From positions 93,933-157,932 of the forward strand of contig CAUJHS010000005.1 in assembly GCA_963204915.1 (NCBI GenBank): a DNA stretch of 64,000 nucleotides, given 5' to 3'. Below are positions 7,818-16,941 of the stretch, piece by piece. The notes beneath the pieces were generated by a model, which did not search any database, was not told the origin of the DNA, and saw nothing but the letters and a program-made list of their open reading frames with translations. How positions within the stretch are numbered: position 1 is the first letter of the stretch; the number at the start of each line of letters is the position of its first letter. This stretch comes from Planctomycetota bacterium. GTDB taxonomy: Bacteria > Planctomycetota > Planctomycetia > Pirellulales > Pirellulaceae. The position numbers were made by a program, and so were the translations under genes.

Positions 7818-8394
7818 CGTTCGTATTGCTCCAAGCCATAAAAGCAGCGTGCAGGTTTTCGTCCCGAACCGTCATCTGCCGATGCGAACCAGCGGACACG
7901 TCTTGGATTTGACTGCCTCCATTGTACAGCACCACCCAATTATCGGCCAATTCGCGATAGATCGTCCAAAAGTTGGCGAGACATCGGTGATAGCGTCGTC
8001 GAATATCGCGCTCCGGAACGTCGTGTCCTCCTTTGCGGACGCGTTCGGCCACTCGCGCGACGCAAACGTCTGCGGAATCGACAAACACAAACACGATCGT
8101 GATCTCAAAGCCGCATTTCGAGGCGTCGAGGAGGCGATTGCGAAACGAACGACCCGACAGTGTCGATTCGATCACGCACGAAAGTCGGTTCGCAAGGGCT
8201 CGATCTACGGAGCGGATGAATTCCCTTCCCGCTTCGATTCGCATCGATGCGGGCGCTACAGGATCGAGTGACGTAGCGATTTCGTCAGCGCCAAGATACG
8301 GAACTCCTGCGGCGGTCGCGTATTGCTTCGCGACGGTCGTTTTGCCGGATCCATTAGGGCCGCCAACGATCAGAAATCGAGGTTTATCAACCAA
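7810..8394 (-). CDS. zeta-toxin-like P-loop kinase
   Basis: A 194-residue protein with a Walker A motif at residues 12-19 (GPNGSGKT), a second conserved stretch PYLGADEIA (the substrate-side Asp of zeta toxins), an Arg-rich lid (VARVAERVRKGGHDVPERDI, then RRRYHRC) and the IESTLSG segment typical of zeta/PezT-like kinases. Zeta toxins phosphorylate UDP-activated amino sugars; related family members may act on other small molecules, so the substrate here is uncertain. The start is a TTG at 8394 with an AGGAAA ribosome binding site, 23 bp after the topoisomerase A stop, so it can be read from the topoisomerase promoter. The downstream 83-residue gene overlaps it. Confidence 0.75.
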   Translation of the reverse strand: MVDKPRFLIVGGPNGSGKTTVAKQYATAAGVPYLGADEIATSLDPVAPASMRIEAGREFIRSVDRALANRLSCVIESTLSGRSFRNRLLDASKCGFEITIVFVFVDSADVCVARVAERVRKGGHDVPERDIRRRYHRCLANFWTIYRELADNWVVLYNGGSQIQDVSAGSHRQMTVRDENLHAAFMAWSNTNDD

Positions 8395-8417
8395 TCCGCC
8401 GTTTCCTGCATTCGTCC

Positions 8418-8692
8418 TTAGTCCAGCCAGTCTTGTTCTTCGAGGCGCTCGGGGACGTAGGTTTCGGTGACGAAGCTGATGCCCTTGTTGATGAGGGCTT
8501 CGACTTCGAGCTTGAAGTCATTATCGAGCAGCTTCTTGATTTCTTTCTGCCACTTGGGCTTGTCTTTGAACCACGGGTAATTGGCGATTTGCTTGGCGCG
8601 CTTGCGGTCGTTGTCGTTCAGGCGGATTTGCACGCTGTTGGACAAGTTGCAACGCTCGAAGTCGATGCTGCGCAAGCCCAGGTACTTGGCCT
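8418..8692 (-). repeat. full-gene copy of the 275-bp direct repeat
   Basis: This is the 3' end of the complete topoisomerase VI A gene that is repeated in the same orientation at 7272-7546. The copies are about 95% identical by eye. Together they bracket an 870-bp island with the kinase/antitoxin-like pair. Confidence 0.85.
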
Positions 8693-9581
8693 CGGGAATG
8701 GCCATGCGCTTGGACTCGAACGCCAGGTTGATCGAACCTTGCTTGATCACGCTGTAGATGTAATATCCCCACGGGTCGTTATCGAGCACGCAGTAAATGG
8801 GCAGGCCGAGTTCGTTGTGCAGGCGGTGCAGCAGGCGGCGCACGCCGCGCGGAGGCTGGCCGCCGCCGTGGGTCAGAATGCAGTTGTGCTTGCGCCAGAA
8901 TTTGTCCTCGTTGAAGCGGCGCCAAACCGTGTCTTTTTCGACATGCAGGATGAACTTCGCGCTGCACTTGACGAACTGCACCACTTCGGGCTCGACGATG
9001 GAGGGAATGTTATAACCCCCGCTTCCCATGCGCGAGCAGTCAATCTCGTCGCCGCTGTCGTTAATGATGATGTTGCCCACCATCGTGCCGCGGTTCGAGG
9101 CGTACACGTGCAGTTCTTCGCGCAGCGCGTTGAGCAGCACTTCCACGTCTTCAATGATCGGGTCCGACTCGGCCTGGTCGTTGAACGTTTCCTCTTTGGT
9201 TCCGTCAATGGTGTGCTTGAGAAGGTAGTACAGACCTCGGATACTCGTGGTCTTGCCTTCTTCAATCAGTTGTTTGCAGCCGCTGCTAACCAGCAGGGTT
9301 TGCATGTAGCTTTTGGCTTGCGAGAGATTGAACAACTCGCGCCGGGTGGTGTTGTTGCCCATCTCGATGTAGCGCTTGGTCTTGTTGTAGCGCGCATTCG
9401 AGAGCGAGCGGCTGGGCACGTCCATGTGCGGGGCGCGGCTCTTGTGGGCCAGATCGACCACGCCGTCGGCCAGGCCGGTCAGCGAGCCGAGCGTCTTCTT
9501 GTCCTGCGGCGAAAGTTTGGCCGGGTCCGCCTTCGCGCGATTCGAGTCCGACGACGAGTTTGCAGATTTTTTCTTCGCCAT
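8418..9581 (-). CDS. top6A: DNA topoisomerase VI subunit A
   Basis: A 387-residue type IIB topoisomerase cleavage subunit, homologous to archaeal Top6A and eukaryotic Spo11. The winged-helix (CAP-like) 5Y domain carries the catalytic tyrosine in SIRGLYYLLKHT (Y118/Y119; the second is the expected nucleophile). The Toprim domain has E215 (ILHVEKD) and D267/D269 (CVLDNDPWGYYIY) for metal binding. A Lys/Ser-rich N-terminal tail of about 30 residues precedes the fold. With the B subunit it would form an A2B2 enzyme that passes one duplex through a double-strand break with ATP. It lies 104 bp after the B gene, same strand. Topoisomerase VI is standard in archaea but restricted to certain bacterial groups, including planctomycetes. 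Confidence 0.95.
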   Translation of the reverse strand: MAKKKSANSSSDSNRAKADPAKLSPQDKKTLGSLTGLADGVVDLAHKSRAPHMDVPSRSLSNARYNKTKRYIEMGNNTTRRELFNLSQAKSYMQTLLVSSGCKQLIEEGKTTSIRGLYYLLKHTIDGTKEETFNDQAESDPIIEDVEVLLNALREELHVYASNRGTMVGNIIINDSGDEIDCSRMGSGGYNIPSIVEPEVVQFVKCSAKFILHVEKDTVWRRFNEDKFWRKHNCILTHGGGQPPRGVRRLLHRLHNELGLPIYCVLDNDPWGYYIYSVIKQGSINLAFESKRMAIPEAKYLGLRSIDFERCNLSNSVQIRLNDNDRKRAKQIANYPWFKDKPKWQKEIKKLLDNDFKLEVEALINKGISFVTETYVPERLEEQDWLD

Positions 9582-9625
9582 GATCGTGAGAATAACCCCT
9601 AAGCGCCGTTTCTAGTTTGAGAATC

Positions 9626-9649
9626 ACCGGCGACGCATCGATCGCCGGT
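9626..9649. other. hairpin between topoisomerase VI B and A genes
   Basis: ACCGGCGA (9626-9633) and TCGCCGGT (9642-9649) form a perfect 8-bp stem with an 8-base loop inside the 104-bp spacer. There is no T-run, so it is more likely an mRNA processing or stability element than a terminator. Role is inferred. Confidence 0.45.
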
Positions 9650-9685
9650 CCTACGCCGCGCCATCTTGCGCCGCAGTTGTCGCCT

Positions 9686-11734
9686 TTACGACGCGACCGC
9701 GCCCCCCGCTGGCAGCGGAGATTCGTGCGTGACGATGAGCACGTTGCCGCCGAACTCTTCGGGCGTTTCCACGCGGCGGCCGTGTTTGTCGAACTTGGCG
9801 TCCGCTTCTTTCGTTTTGCGTTCAGCCACGCGGAGCAAGTCGGCGTACACTTTGTCTCGGTCCGAGCCGTTCAACGCGCTCACGGCGCCGGCGACTTCGC
9901 CCAGGTAGCGCATGAAAATGGCGCGGCGTTCGACCTCTTGCTTCACCTTCAGCCGACGGCGGAGGAACATGCCCAGCTTACGGCCGACCGTTTGCAGGCC
10001 AAGGCGCAACTCTTTCGCGATCTCCGGATAATCAGCGATCGCTTCTTTCGATTCGCTGGTGAAGGGCACCCACACGCTGGCCAGATGCACCATGACCGTG
10101 AGCGGGCCGTTAGGCAGCGAGCCGCGCGACTGGCTCAGACCGTAGCTGCGCCAGTTGGTTTGCATGATGGCTTGCGTGATGGCGCACGCCGCCGGCTGAA
10201 ATTGGAGCGGCACGCGGTTGGCGTATCGCAGCACTTGCATCGTGGCTCCTTCGCTCAGGTTCACGTGCTGCATGGCGTGATAGAGCTGCTCGACGGCGCC
10301 TTTTTTCAACTTGGCGGGCGACATGCGATTGGGCATCTCAGCCGCCTTGAGAATACGATCGGCCGCATCGGCGCCAAGGCCGTCGAACGAACTGATGATG
10401 AACTGCCGTAGGGTTCGGGCGTCGCTTTCGGCCAGCATTTCGCGGAGCGCTTCGAGCGTCACTTTTTTGACGTTCGACACGCCGCCGTAGGCCAACGCCA
10501 CCTCGACCTGGAACGGATTGCCCCGGTACACCGCGGGCGGCCGGGTCGCGGAGCAAAAGAACTCGCCCGGCACTACGTTGTACAACCCTTTGAGCAGGTT
10601 TTCCTCGCCAATGGGCGAGATGCAATCGGTGGTGGGCGCCGAGATTTTGGTTTCTTGAATCGCCTTGTACAGCGCATCGGCCTCGCCCCGGCCCACCTTC
10701 TTGGCCGAGGTGCGCACGCTGAGGTTGGCGGTTTCGCAAATCTTCCGCGCCACCGCCGGGCTGACGCGCGAAAACGAGCCCGTGAAGAACTGCGACAGCG
10801 TGGCCCCGTCGGCGTCTTTCAACATCGCTACCAACCGCCCGAGTTCCACGCCGTAGGGGTGCGGCTTGATTTCTTTCGGCTCGGGCGGCATGTTTTGCGA
10901 CGAACGCTGGTACGTGCGGTATTCGCCGTCCGGATCGAGGTAATGCAGCGTCACGTGCGGGTTAGCGATCGCCGTTTGCTCGAGGTACTCATCCACGCTG
11001 CCGCGGCCGCGTTTGTAGATGGCCTCTAACTCGATGGTGACGCGCGTGCCGCTGGCAAGCGGTTCGGGCTTTTGTCCTTCGGGCGTCTCGTAATGCTCGA
11101 CCCATTCAATGCCGTGGTCGGCAATATACTTGCGGCCTTCCTCGTTCGGAGGAATGTCCACGCCTTCGCCTTTGCCGTTGAGAATTTCGGGCTTGTTCTT
11201 TTTGGGGTCGATTTGGATTTCGAAATAGTGCGCCGGCTTACGGATCGACGTTTTGCTGATGATCTTGACCGGCTTGCCCGTGGTGATGAGCCCGTACATG
11301 CCGGCGGCGCTAATGCCAATGCCCTGTTGGCCGCGACTCATGCGCAGCCGGTGGAACTTTGAGCCGTAGAGGAGTTTGCCGAAGATGCTGGGAATTTGCT
11401 TTTTAACGATTCCCGGGCCGTTGTCTTGCACGCCGACTTTGAAGCGGTTTTCGCCCACCATTTCGATGTGGACCCACACTTCCGGCAGGATGCCAGCTTC
11501 TTCGCAAGCGTCGAGCGAGTTATCGACCGCCTCTTTCACGGTAGTGAGCAGGGCCTTGCGCGGGTTGTCGAACCCGAGCAAGTGGCGGTTCTTCATGAAG
11601 AACTCGCTCACCGAGATTTCGCGTTGCTGCGCGGCCATCGACTCGGCGGTGGCGCGGCGACGCGGGCCTGGGGCGCTTCCGTTCCGGGGGGCGTCGTTTA
11701 CCAATTCGACGTTGTCAACGCTTCCGTTGGACAA
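9686..11734 (-). CDS. top6B: DNA topoisomerase VI subunit B (ATPase)
   Basis: A 682-residue GHKL ATPase subunit. The Bergerat fold shows the N-box in [16 protein letters not shown], the G1 box DNGPGI and the G2 box [16 protein letters not shown]; a transducer domain with its switch-lysine region and an H2TH-like segment ([17 protein letters not shown]) follow. It couples ATP-driven dimer closure to DNA passage by subunit A. I set the start at the TTG at 11734 because GGAAAGGAG lies 7 bases upstream; the in-frame ATG at 11776 lies before that ribosome binding site. The N-terminal 35 residues are low-complexity. First gene of the topoisomerase VI operon. Confidence 0.95.
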   Translation of the reverse strand: MSNGSVDNVELVNDAPRNGSAPGPRRRATAESMAAQQREISVSEFFMKNRHLLGFDNPRKALLTTVKEAVDNSLDACEEAGILPEVWVHIEMVGENRFKVGVQDNGPGIVKKQIPSIFGKLLYGSKFHRLRMSRGQQGIGISAAGMYGLITTGKPVKIISKTSIRKPAHYFEIQIDPKKNKPEILNGKGEGVDIPPNEEGRKYIADHGIEWVEHYETPEGQKPEPLASGTRVTIELEAIYKRGRGSVDEYLEQTAIANPHVTLHYLDPDGEYRTYQRSSQNMPPEPKEIKPHPYGVELGRLVAMLKDADGATLSQFFTGSFSRVSPAVARKICETANLSVRTSAKKVGRGEADALYKAIQETKISAPTTDCISPIGEENLLKGLYNVVPGEFFCSATRPPAVYRGNPFQVEVALAYGGVSNVKKVTLEALREMLAESDARTLRQFIISSFDGLGADAADRILKAAEMPNRMSPAKLKKGAVEQLYHAMQHVNLSEGATMQVLRYANRVPLQFQPAACAITQAIMQTNWRSYGLSQSRGSLPNGPLTVMVHLASVWVPFTSESKEAIADYPEIAKELRLGLQTVGRKLGMFLRRRLKVKQEVERRAIFMRYLGEVAGAVSALNGSDRDKVYADLLRVAERKTKEADAKFDKHGRRVETPEEFGGNVLIVTHESPLPAGGAVAS

Positions 11735-12037
11735 AGGTGATGCTCCTTTCCAGTAAAAGAGCGCAACGAGACACAAATTGAATTTCGACGATGTGGGTCG
11801 TCAAGCGTGACCCAGGAGACGGCTGGAAAGGTCCGGCAAGGTGGGACGAGAGCCGGCTGTCATGGCAATGGGAATTATAACGACTTTGCCGGATTTATCC
11901 AGGCCAAGTCGCCGTTTTCCGCGGCTTATGCCTCATCTCAGTCAAAGAAAGTTCGACCCGCGCCAGCGGCGTAACCGAGAAAGAAGGAGGCACGTCCCCA
12001 CGTGACTTGATACCCCGCAAAATCGCAGGAGACCCGT
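11735..12037. other. divergent intergenic region
   Basis: About 300 bp between the divergent topoisomerase VI B gene and a secreted-protein gene. It must hold the promoters for both. No box pair is convincing, and I see no RNA gene or repeat. Confidence 0.5.
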
Positions 12038-12535
12038 ATGCGTCGCCGCATGACGTTTACCGCTTGGACGGCCGCGTTGACCGTCGCCGGATTGCTTGGA
12101 GCTTGCCCCTCGTTCAGCAGCGCCAATGAGTTGGCCGGCGCGGCATGCGCCGACGGCTCATGCGTGAATGGCGCTGCAGCCGGGGGGGTAGTCGGCGAAG
12201 GAGTTGTCGACGGCGGCATAGTGGATGGAGGCGTCGTTGGCGACGGCGGAATGTACGCCGGCGGTTACGGCGGACTGCATCCCGTCACCTGTTTGCCCCC
12301 CGATGGGTTCAATCCCCACCTATTTTACAATTTTTACGTGGGCGGAAATTGCGGTTCGGTTCCCGCGGCGATGTATCCCTCGCCCATGCCGACTCCGCCC
12401 GTCGTGGGGCACACATTTTATACCTACCAACCGCTTTTGCCGCACGAGTTCATGTACGCCCATAAGCGGGTCTACCACCATCACTACAATTACAACCGGG
12501 GCTTGACCCGGACGCGCGTGATTTGGGCGTGGTAG
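12038..12535 (+). CDS. secreted Gly/Val-rich protein, hypothetical
   Basis: A 165-residue exported protein. The signal peptide (residues 1 to about 29) ends near SSANEL. A Gly/Val/Asp run follows (VVGEGVVDGGIVDGGVVGDG), with a GV[V/I]DGG-like short repeat, then a tail rich in Tyr, Pro and His (YAHKRVYHHHYNYNRG). An AGGAGA ribosome binding site precedes the ATG. Such proteins are frequent in planctomycetes with no assigned function; the His/Tyr-rich end could bind metal or sit in a surface layer, which is speculation. It is followed by another short secreted protein. Confidence 0.7.
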   Translation: MRRRMTFTAWTAALTVAGLLGACPSFSSANELAGAACADGSCVNGAAAGGVVGEGVVDGGIVDGGVVGDGGMYAGGYGGLHPVTCLPPDGFNPHLFYNFYVGGNCGSVPAAMYPSPMPTPPVVGHTFYTYQPLLPHEFMYAHKRVYHHHYNYNRGLTRTRVIWAW

Positions 12536-12691
12536 TTCGAGGCAATCCCCCCAAGCGACGGGCGTCGGCGAAGACGGCGCGGCGTGCGCCGTTCATGCCG
12601 TGAAGCGGGTCGCACCGATGATCACGATGAGTTTTTGGCGCACCCCCGGCGCCTGACCGAACCCCCCTCGGAATTGCAAGGATTAACGACC

Positions 12692-13105
12692 ATGAAGTCA
12701 CGGTTCGTTTTGGCGACCGCGGCCGTTTTCGCGATCGCGCTCTGTTTTTGCTACGAAGTGAAAGCGCAAAAGCCGGAAGGCGACGGGCCGGAACACACAC
12801 GGCACGATATTACCGCTCGCTGGAACGCCCGGCGCTTGCCCTGGAACGCCCCGTATGCTCATACCCAATGGGGTTGGCCGGTGGCGTTAGTGGTGCCTCC
12901 GACGGCTCACATGCAAACGCACTGGGGGTGGGGCGTGGGCGCCACGCAAATGACCCCGATTTATCATCAGTTTGGCCCCAGCGCCGGTAACCCCGAAGGT
13001 TTGATGGGACCACCGGGCTATGTGGGAGGGCCGCTTTATCCCACGCCTTACTGGCCCAGCCACACCAGTCAATTTGGCGTGTATTACGTTCGCGCGCCCT
13101 ATTAG
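12692..13105 (+). CDS. secreted Pro/Trp/His-rich protein, hypothetical
   Basis: A 137-residue protein that starts at the ATG at 12692, which gives an N-terminal signal peptide (MKSRFVLATAAVFAIALCFC, cleavage near VKAQ). An upstream in-frame extension to 12584 is rejected since it would bury the signal peptide. The mature part is rich in Trp, Pro, His and Gly with repeated elements of the type HTQWGWPV / QTHWGWGVGA. The composition resembles the protein encoded just upstream, so the two may act in the same envelope structure. No enzyme motif. Confidence 0.7.
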   Translation: MKSRFVLATAAVFAIALCFCYEVKAQKPEGDGPEHTRHDITARWNARRLPWNAPYAHTQWGWPVALVVPPTAHMQTHWGWGVGATQMTPIYHQFGPSAGNPEGLMGPPGYVGGPLYPTPYWPSHTSQFGVYYVRAPY

Positions 13106-13359
13106 TCGCGAGCCATGCGGCGTTGGGTGAATCTGAATACGCTCCACGCGTTGGCTTTCGGCCTGGCGCGGAGCGTGGTGAAGCCGCATAACTTTGGGAC
13201 GGCCAAACTCACTTAGGCGCGGCGCGGTAGCACGTCGTTCCAGCGTCCGCCGCTCAGCAAAGAGCGCAAATTCCCTTATCAATTCCGCGCTTGAATCAGA
13301 CATTCACCTTGCCCCTGCGGCGCACAACGCGCCCGGCGACGGTCTCCCGCCAGGCGGAG

Positions 13360-13391
13360 GGCGGCTCGACACAGCGCGAGCCGCCTTTTTT
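13360..13391 (+). terminator. intrinsic terminator
   Basis: GGCGGCTCG (13360-13368) pairs perfectly with CGAGCCGCC (13377-13385) across an 8-base loop and is followed by six T residues. It lies 255 bp after the secreted-protein gene on the plus strand, before a convergent lipoprotein gene. Confidence 0.8.
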
Positions 13392-13505
13392 CGTAGCATG
13401 GGCTTAGCCGTTGAATCGCCGTTGGCTGGGGAACGAACTCGCAGGCTTCGACTACGCTCTCCGGCTTGGTCTGCGCTTTCCGCCCCAGGTTCAACTTGGC
13501 GGACG

Positions 13506-14351
13506 TTATCGCTCGACCGTTTCGGGGTAGATGACCAACTCGACGCGGCGGTTCTTGGCTTGTCCGGCCGTGTTGGCGTTCGATACCAGCGGCTGCGTCG
13601 GCCCGTGCGCTAGAATTTTCAATTGGTCCTCGGGCAGATGATTCCGCTGAGTCAGTTGATTGAACACCGCGGTGGCTTGAGCCGCGGCGAGTTCATGGTT
13701 GCTGTACCGTCCGCCCGGCGTGGGTGCGTTCGACGTATGTCCTTCCACCACCACGATTTGCTGCGGGTAGTTTTGCGCAATCACGCTGGCCGCGCGGTCG
13801 AGCAAACCATAGGCGCCTTGATGAAATTGCGCCGTGCCCGAGCCGAATAACTGATCGGCCGGGAGTTCGATGCGCACGACATCGCCGTCTTTGCGCAACT
13901 GCAAGCCGGGCGCGTCGACCAAGGGCAACGCATCTTGATTGCTGGTGTTCGCGGTGATTGTGGCGCCGCCGCGCCGCCGGGTCGAGGCTTCGAGAATTTC
14001 CACCTGCTTGCCGGTTTCTGCGCGGGCCAGGCGTTCTTCGCGCAATTGTGTGGCGACTTCCGTCAATTGCTTTTGCAGCAAACGCACCTGATCTTGCAGG
14101 ATCTGGCGTTCTTGCTCCATTTGGGCCATACGGCCTACCAGGTCGCCGTGATCGGAGTCCAGCGAGCCCGCCCGATAGCGCATGTCGTACAACTGCGCCA
14201 GCTCGGCAGGCGGTTGTTGTTGCGCTTGGCCGAGCGTCGACGCTCCCGACCCCTGGGTGAGATACGGGTTCTGCTGATTACACCCCCCCGCTAGCGATGC
14301 AAACGCCAGGGCGGCCACAGGCAAAGTGAGTTTGGATGTGAAGCGTCGCAT
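13506..14351 (-). CDS. OmpA-family lipoprotein
   Basis: A 281-residue outer-membrane-type lipoprotein. Residues 1-24 form a lipoprotein signal peptide ending in LAGGC (C24 is the lipidation site). A coiled-coil segment (about 70-130, MEQERQILQDQVRLLQKQL) separates it from a C-terminal OmpA-like peptidoglycan-binding domain (about 165-281) with VVVEGHTSN, SNHELAAAQATAV and the closing NRRVELVIYP. The domain binds diaminopimelate in peptidoglycan of other bacteria. Likely role is tethering envelope and wall, as with Pal. No tol genes are adjacent, so Pal itself is not claimed. Confidence 0.9.
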   Translation of the reverse strand: MRRFTSKLTLPVAALAFASLAGGCNQQNPYLTQGSGASTLGQAQQQPPAELAQLYDMRYRAGSLDSDHGDLVGRMAQMEQERQILQDQVRLLQKQLTEVATQLREERLARAETGKQVEILEASTRRRGGATITANTSNQDALPLVDAPGLQLRKDGDVVRIELPADQLFGSGTAQFHQGAYGLLDRAASVIAQNYPQQIVVVEGHTSNAPTPGGRYSNHELAAAQATAVFNQLTQRNHLPEDQLKILAHGPTQPLVSNANTAGQAKNRRVELVIYPETVER

Positions 14352-14366
14352 GGCGACCCGTTCCTC

Positions 14367-14921
14367 TCAAAGGCACGCTGGGTGTTGCGCCGAGGGGGAT
14401 TCGGCGCAGGATAGTAATCGGTCGTTCCCCCCTGCGGCAAGGGCAGTTGCGTCGACCGGCGCATATTGCCCATAGAACCGTTTGATCCAGTGCCGCCGAC
14501 GGCTGCCAGGAAGGTGCCGCTCCCAGCCCCATCGCCGCAGCGTCCGGTCCGAGATACGCCGGTTCCAAACTTCGCACACGATGGCGTCCGTCTGCTTGAT
14601 GCGGGCGATTGCATCGAGCGCCGCCAGCGTACTGCGCACCGTGCGAAAGGTGGCGCCGTGGGTCGACACCAAGTACTTTAGCGCCAGGAAGTTCGGGAAC
14701 CGCCGCGGTTGGGTGTAGTACAGATAGCAGCAGTCGCCCGGGGCGCCTCGATGAAGAAACCAGTCCTGCCACCAGACTTCGCTCAGCGAAATCAACTTCG
14801 GCCAAGGACGCAGGCGCACGGCTTGGAAGCAACCGTCCGATGCACAAATGACGCCATGACGGCGGCCGCGCAGCACGTTGGCGCCGTGGTGAAGATCGAA
14901 GACCGTTTCGAACAAAGGCAT
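14367..14921 (-). CDS. hypothetical protein, acyltransferase-like tail
   Basis: A 184-residue soluble protein. I chose the ATG at 14921 because GGAAGGAG lies a short distance upstream; the longer frame to 14954 has no such site. The sequence has an alternating strand/helix pattern, and the segment EVWNRRISDRTLRRWGWERH followed by WIKRFYG resembles the last part of GNAT-type acetyltransferases, where a neighbour-residue helix is followed by a hydrophobic turn. The acetyl-CoA loop is not evident, so this is only a suggestion. It is the upstream gene to the OmpA-type lipoprotein (15 bp gap), so the two are probably cotranscribed. Confidence 0.55.
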   Translation of the reverse strand: MPLFETVFDLHHGANVLRGRRHGVICASDGCFQAVRLRPWPKLISLSEVWWQDWFLHRGAPGDCCYLYYTQPRRFPNFLALKYLVSTHGATFRTVRSTLAALDAIARIKQTDAIVCEVWNRRISDRTLRRWGWERHLPGSRRRHWIKRFYGQYAPVDATALAAGGNDRLLSCAESPSAQHPACL

Positions 14922-15039
14922 GACGCTGGCTCCTTCCCAATCGAACGATAGCACGCACTCCGGCGCGCGGAGGGAAAGTCACGTCGGTTTTTTGAAAAAT
15001 GGTCAACCGCGGGGTGATGTAACTGGCAAAGTCGGCAAA

Positions 15040-16281
15040 TCAGGCTTCGTCGCCAAAGAGCAGGCGTTTCACCAGTTGCAAGGCGCCAAGCATTACCCCC
15101 ATGAGCACCAAACAAACGCCGAGTGCGGTTGGAATGAGCCAGCCGAGAGCGAAGATATCCTCCAACCAATTGGTCCAAATGCGTCCCCACAAGAGCACTG
15201 CCACGACGGTCGCGGCGCAAAGGTAGGGGCCGTAGGCGATGTCGGGACGGCGCGTCACAAGGTATTGCGCCAACGCAATCAAGATTCCCAAGAAGGGCGC
15301 CAGGAAGAAGATGTACATCGAAGGCTGCCATCCGACGAAGGCGCCGATCATCGCCATGAGCGTCACATCGCCAAAACCCATGGCCTCTTTTCTCAAGGCC
15401 GTACCGGCGATGATGCGCACGCTCCACACGAGCCCGCCGCCAAAGGCCATGCCCACAATCGCCGAGAACAACCCCCGCCAATGCACCCCGCCGACGAACC
15501 AGATCGTAACGATCCAGCCGGTTCCCAAGGCAGCCAGCAGCACAAACCGCCAGATGGTCCCGTGCTTGAACATGCTCGCCAGCCAATAACGGACCGCGCG
15601 AACCAAGCCATGCCGCATCGTTAGCACGGCGGGGGTCACCGCCAGGCACCACGCCAGATAAAGCCCCACGGCGACCGCCAGCCAGCGCGGCTCCTCGCTC
15701 AGATACGCTGGCCACGACCGAGGAGAAACCACCTGCAAGTTTTCAATCGCGCCCGTGTCGGTGTTGAAAATGGGTAAGTGCGAGTTGGGCCAAACCGTGG
15801 CAAGCAACAAACCAAGCAACAACCCGGGCACGGTGATCGCGTCGGGAATGGTTTTTTCGTCAAAGTCGATGAACGTCGCTACGGTCATCAACGACAGCAG
15901 CACGATATGGCTGAAATACTGGACGTGCGCGTCCGCCATCGGCGGCGTAAGCGGCGCAGGGAGCAACCCACCGTTGATCTCCCAATGGTACAGCCACGCA
16001 AAGCCAAGGCCGAGCGCCAACTCGATCAGCATGGGCCGAATCCAGAAACCGGGGCCATGCAATTTCGTTTCGCGACGCAGCCCCCACCAGCCGACCACGG
16101 GCAAGCGGTCGCTCCCATGGCGCGGCAACGCTTTTTCCGGCGGCGCCGACCAGGGGCCCAGTTGGCGTGGGCTCCAGGCCAGCCGATAAATCCCTCGGTT
16201 TACTTGCCCCCCCACGGCCAGACCCATGAGAAAGAGGATCGCCAGGCGAAGTTCAAAAGGGAGGGCAAGCCACAAGTCCAC
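15040..16281 (-). CDS. prepilin peptidase (type IV, A24)
   Basis: A 413-residue polytopic membrane protein with eight or more hydrophobic helices. The two catalytic Asp motifs are FIDFDEKTIPD (D139) and GFGDVTLMA (D305), the GxGD signature of type IV prepilin peptidases. It cuts the leader from prepilins and pseudopilins and in many relatives also methylates the new N-terminus. The N-terminal Cys4 zinc site of PilD is missing and an unusually long loop (residues about 165-200) is present. Substrates could include the DUF1559 pseudopilin-like protein encoded at 51113-52090, a link that is inferred. It is 37 bp downstream of shikimate kinase on the same strand. Confidence 0.88.
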   Translation of the reverse strand: MDLWLALPFELRLAILFLMGLAVGGQVNRGIYRLAWSPRQLGPWSAPPEKALPRHGSDRLPVVGWWGLRRETKLHGPGFWIRPMLIELALGLGFAWLYHWEINGGLLPAPLTPPMADAHVQYFSHIVLLSLMTVATFIDFDEKTIPDAITVPGLLLGLLLATVWPNSHLPIFNTDTGAIENLQVVSPRSWPAYLSEEPRWLAVAVGLYLAWCLAVTPAVLTMRHGLVRAVRYWLASMFKHGTIWRFVLLAALGTGWIVTIWFVGGVHWRGLFSAIVGMAFGGGLVWSVRIIAGTALRKEAMGFGDVTLMAMIGAFVGWQPSMYIFFLAPFLGILIALAQYLVTRRPDIAYGPYLCAATVVAVLLWGRIWTNWLEDIFALGWLIPTALGVCLVLMGVMLGALQLVKRLLFGDEA

Positions 16282-16318
16282 AACATCCGCCGCTTCAACA
16301 AACTGGGGAGAAAGGCGT

Positions 16319-16855
16319 TCAAGCCGGCGCCGGGGCGCCTCGCAAGTCTAGCAGCGCAATGATTTCCTCGGCAATCGCGTCGGGCGACTTATCGTCGACC
16401 TGGACCGAACAATCGGCGCATGCGGCGTAAATGGGCGTTCGCTCGGCGAGGACATGTTCCACTTCCTCCAGCAGTCCCCGCGCCGTCAACCCCGGGCGCG
16501 AAGCCGCCGTCTTCGGATCGGCCAAGAGTCGCTGCTGAATGGTCGAAACCGACGCTTGCAGCCACACCGTTTTACCGCGACCGGCCAGCGCCTGGCGATT
16601 TTCCTCCCGCAGTACGGCTCCCCCCCCCAGCGCAACAATACACGCCTGCTGCGCGGCCAGATCTTTCACGACTCCGGTTTCCCAGTCGCGAAACGTCTTT
16701 TCCCCGTCTTGGGCGAACACTTCCGAGATGCTTTTTCTGGCGCGTTGGGCGATTTCGGCGTCGGCGTCCACCCAGGGCAGGCCGAGCTTCTCCGACAGCG
16801 CTTGCGCGACCGTCGTTTTCCCGGTGCCGCGATAACCCATCAGGAACACATTCAT
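16319..16855 (-). CDS. aroK: shikimate kinase
   Basis: A 178-residue cytoplasmic NMP-kinase-fold enzyme phosphorylating shikimate at the 3-hydroxyl in the chorismate pathway. Walker A is GYRGTGKTT (about residues 7-15). The shikimate-binding D34 (VDADAEI), the FRDWE Arg and GGGAV (about 77-81) are present, as is the lid Arg in SRPGL. Length is typical. It is upstream of prepilin peptidase with a 37-bp gap and divergent from panC. Confidence 0.93.
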   Translation of the reverse strand: MNVFLMGYRGTGKTTVAQALSEKLGLPWVDADAEIAQRARKSISEVFAQDGEKTFRDWETGVVKDLAAQQACIVALGGGAVLREENRQALAGRGKTVWLQASVSTIQQRLLADPKTAASRPGLTARGLLEEVEHVLAERTPIYAACADCSVQVDDKSPDAIAEEIIALLDLRGAPAPA

Positions 16856-16941
16856 CGATAACGGATCGTCGAGTTCGTTTTTATGGCGTATGATCGCGGA
16901 CAGGATCGTTTAGGATTTCGTCGTTCAGGATTCGCGCTGGC

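Noticed and set aside
8433..9602. 389-codon open frame on the plus strand across the topoisomerase A gene
   Set aside because: It mirrors the real gene in antisense; composition is a by-product of GC-rich third positions, and no motif or ribosome binding site is present.
13506..14351. Calling the OmpA-type lipoprotein Pal
   Set aside because: No tolB, ybgF or other Tol-Pal genes nearby; only the fold is supported.
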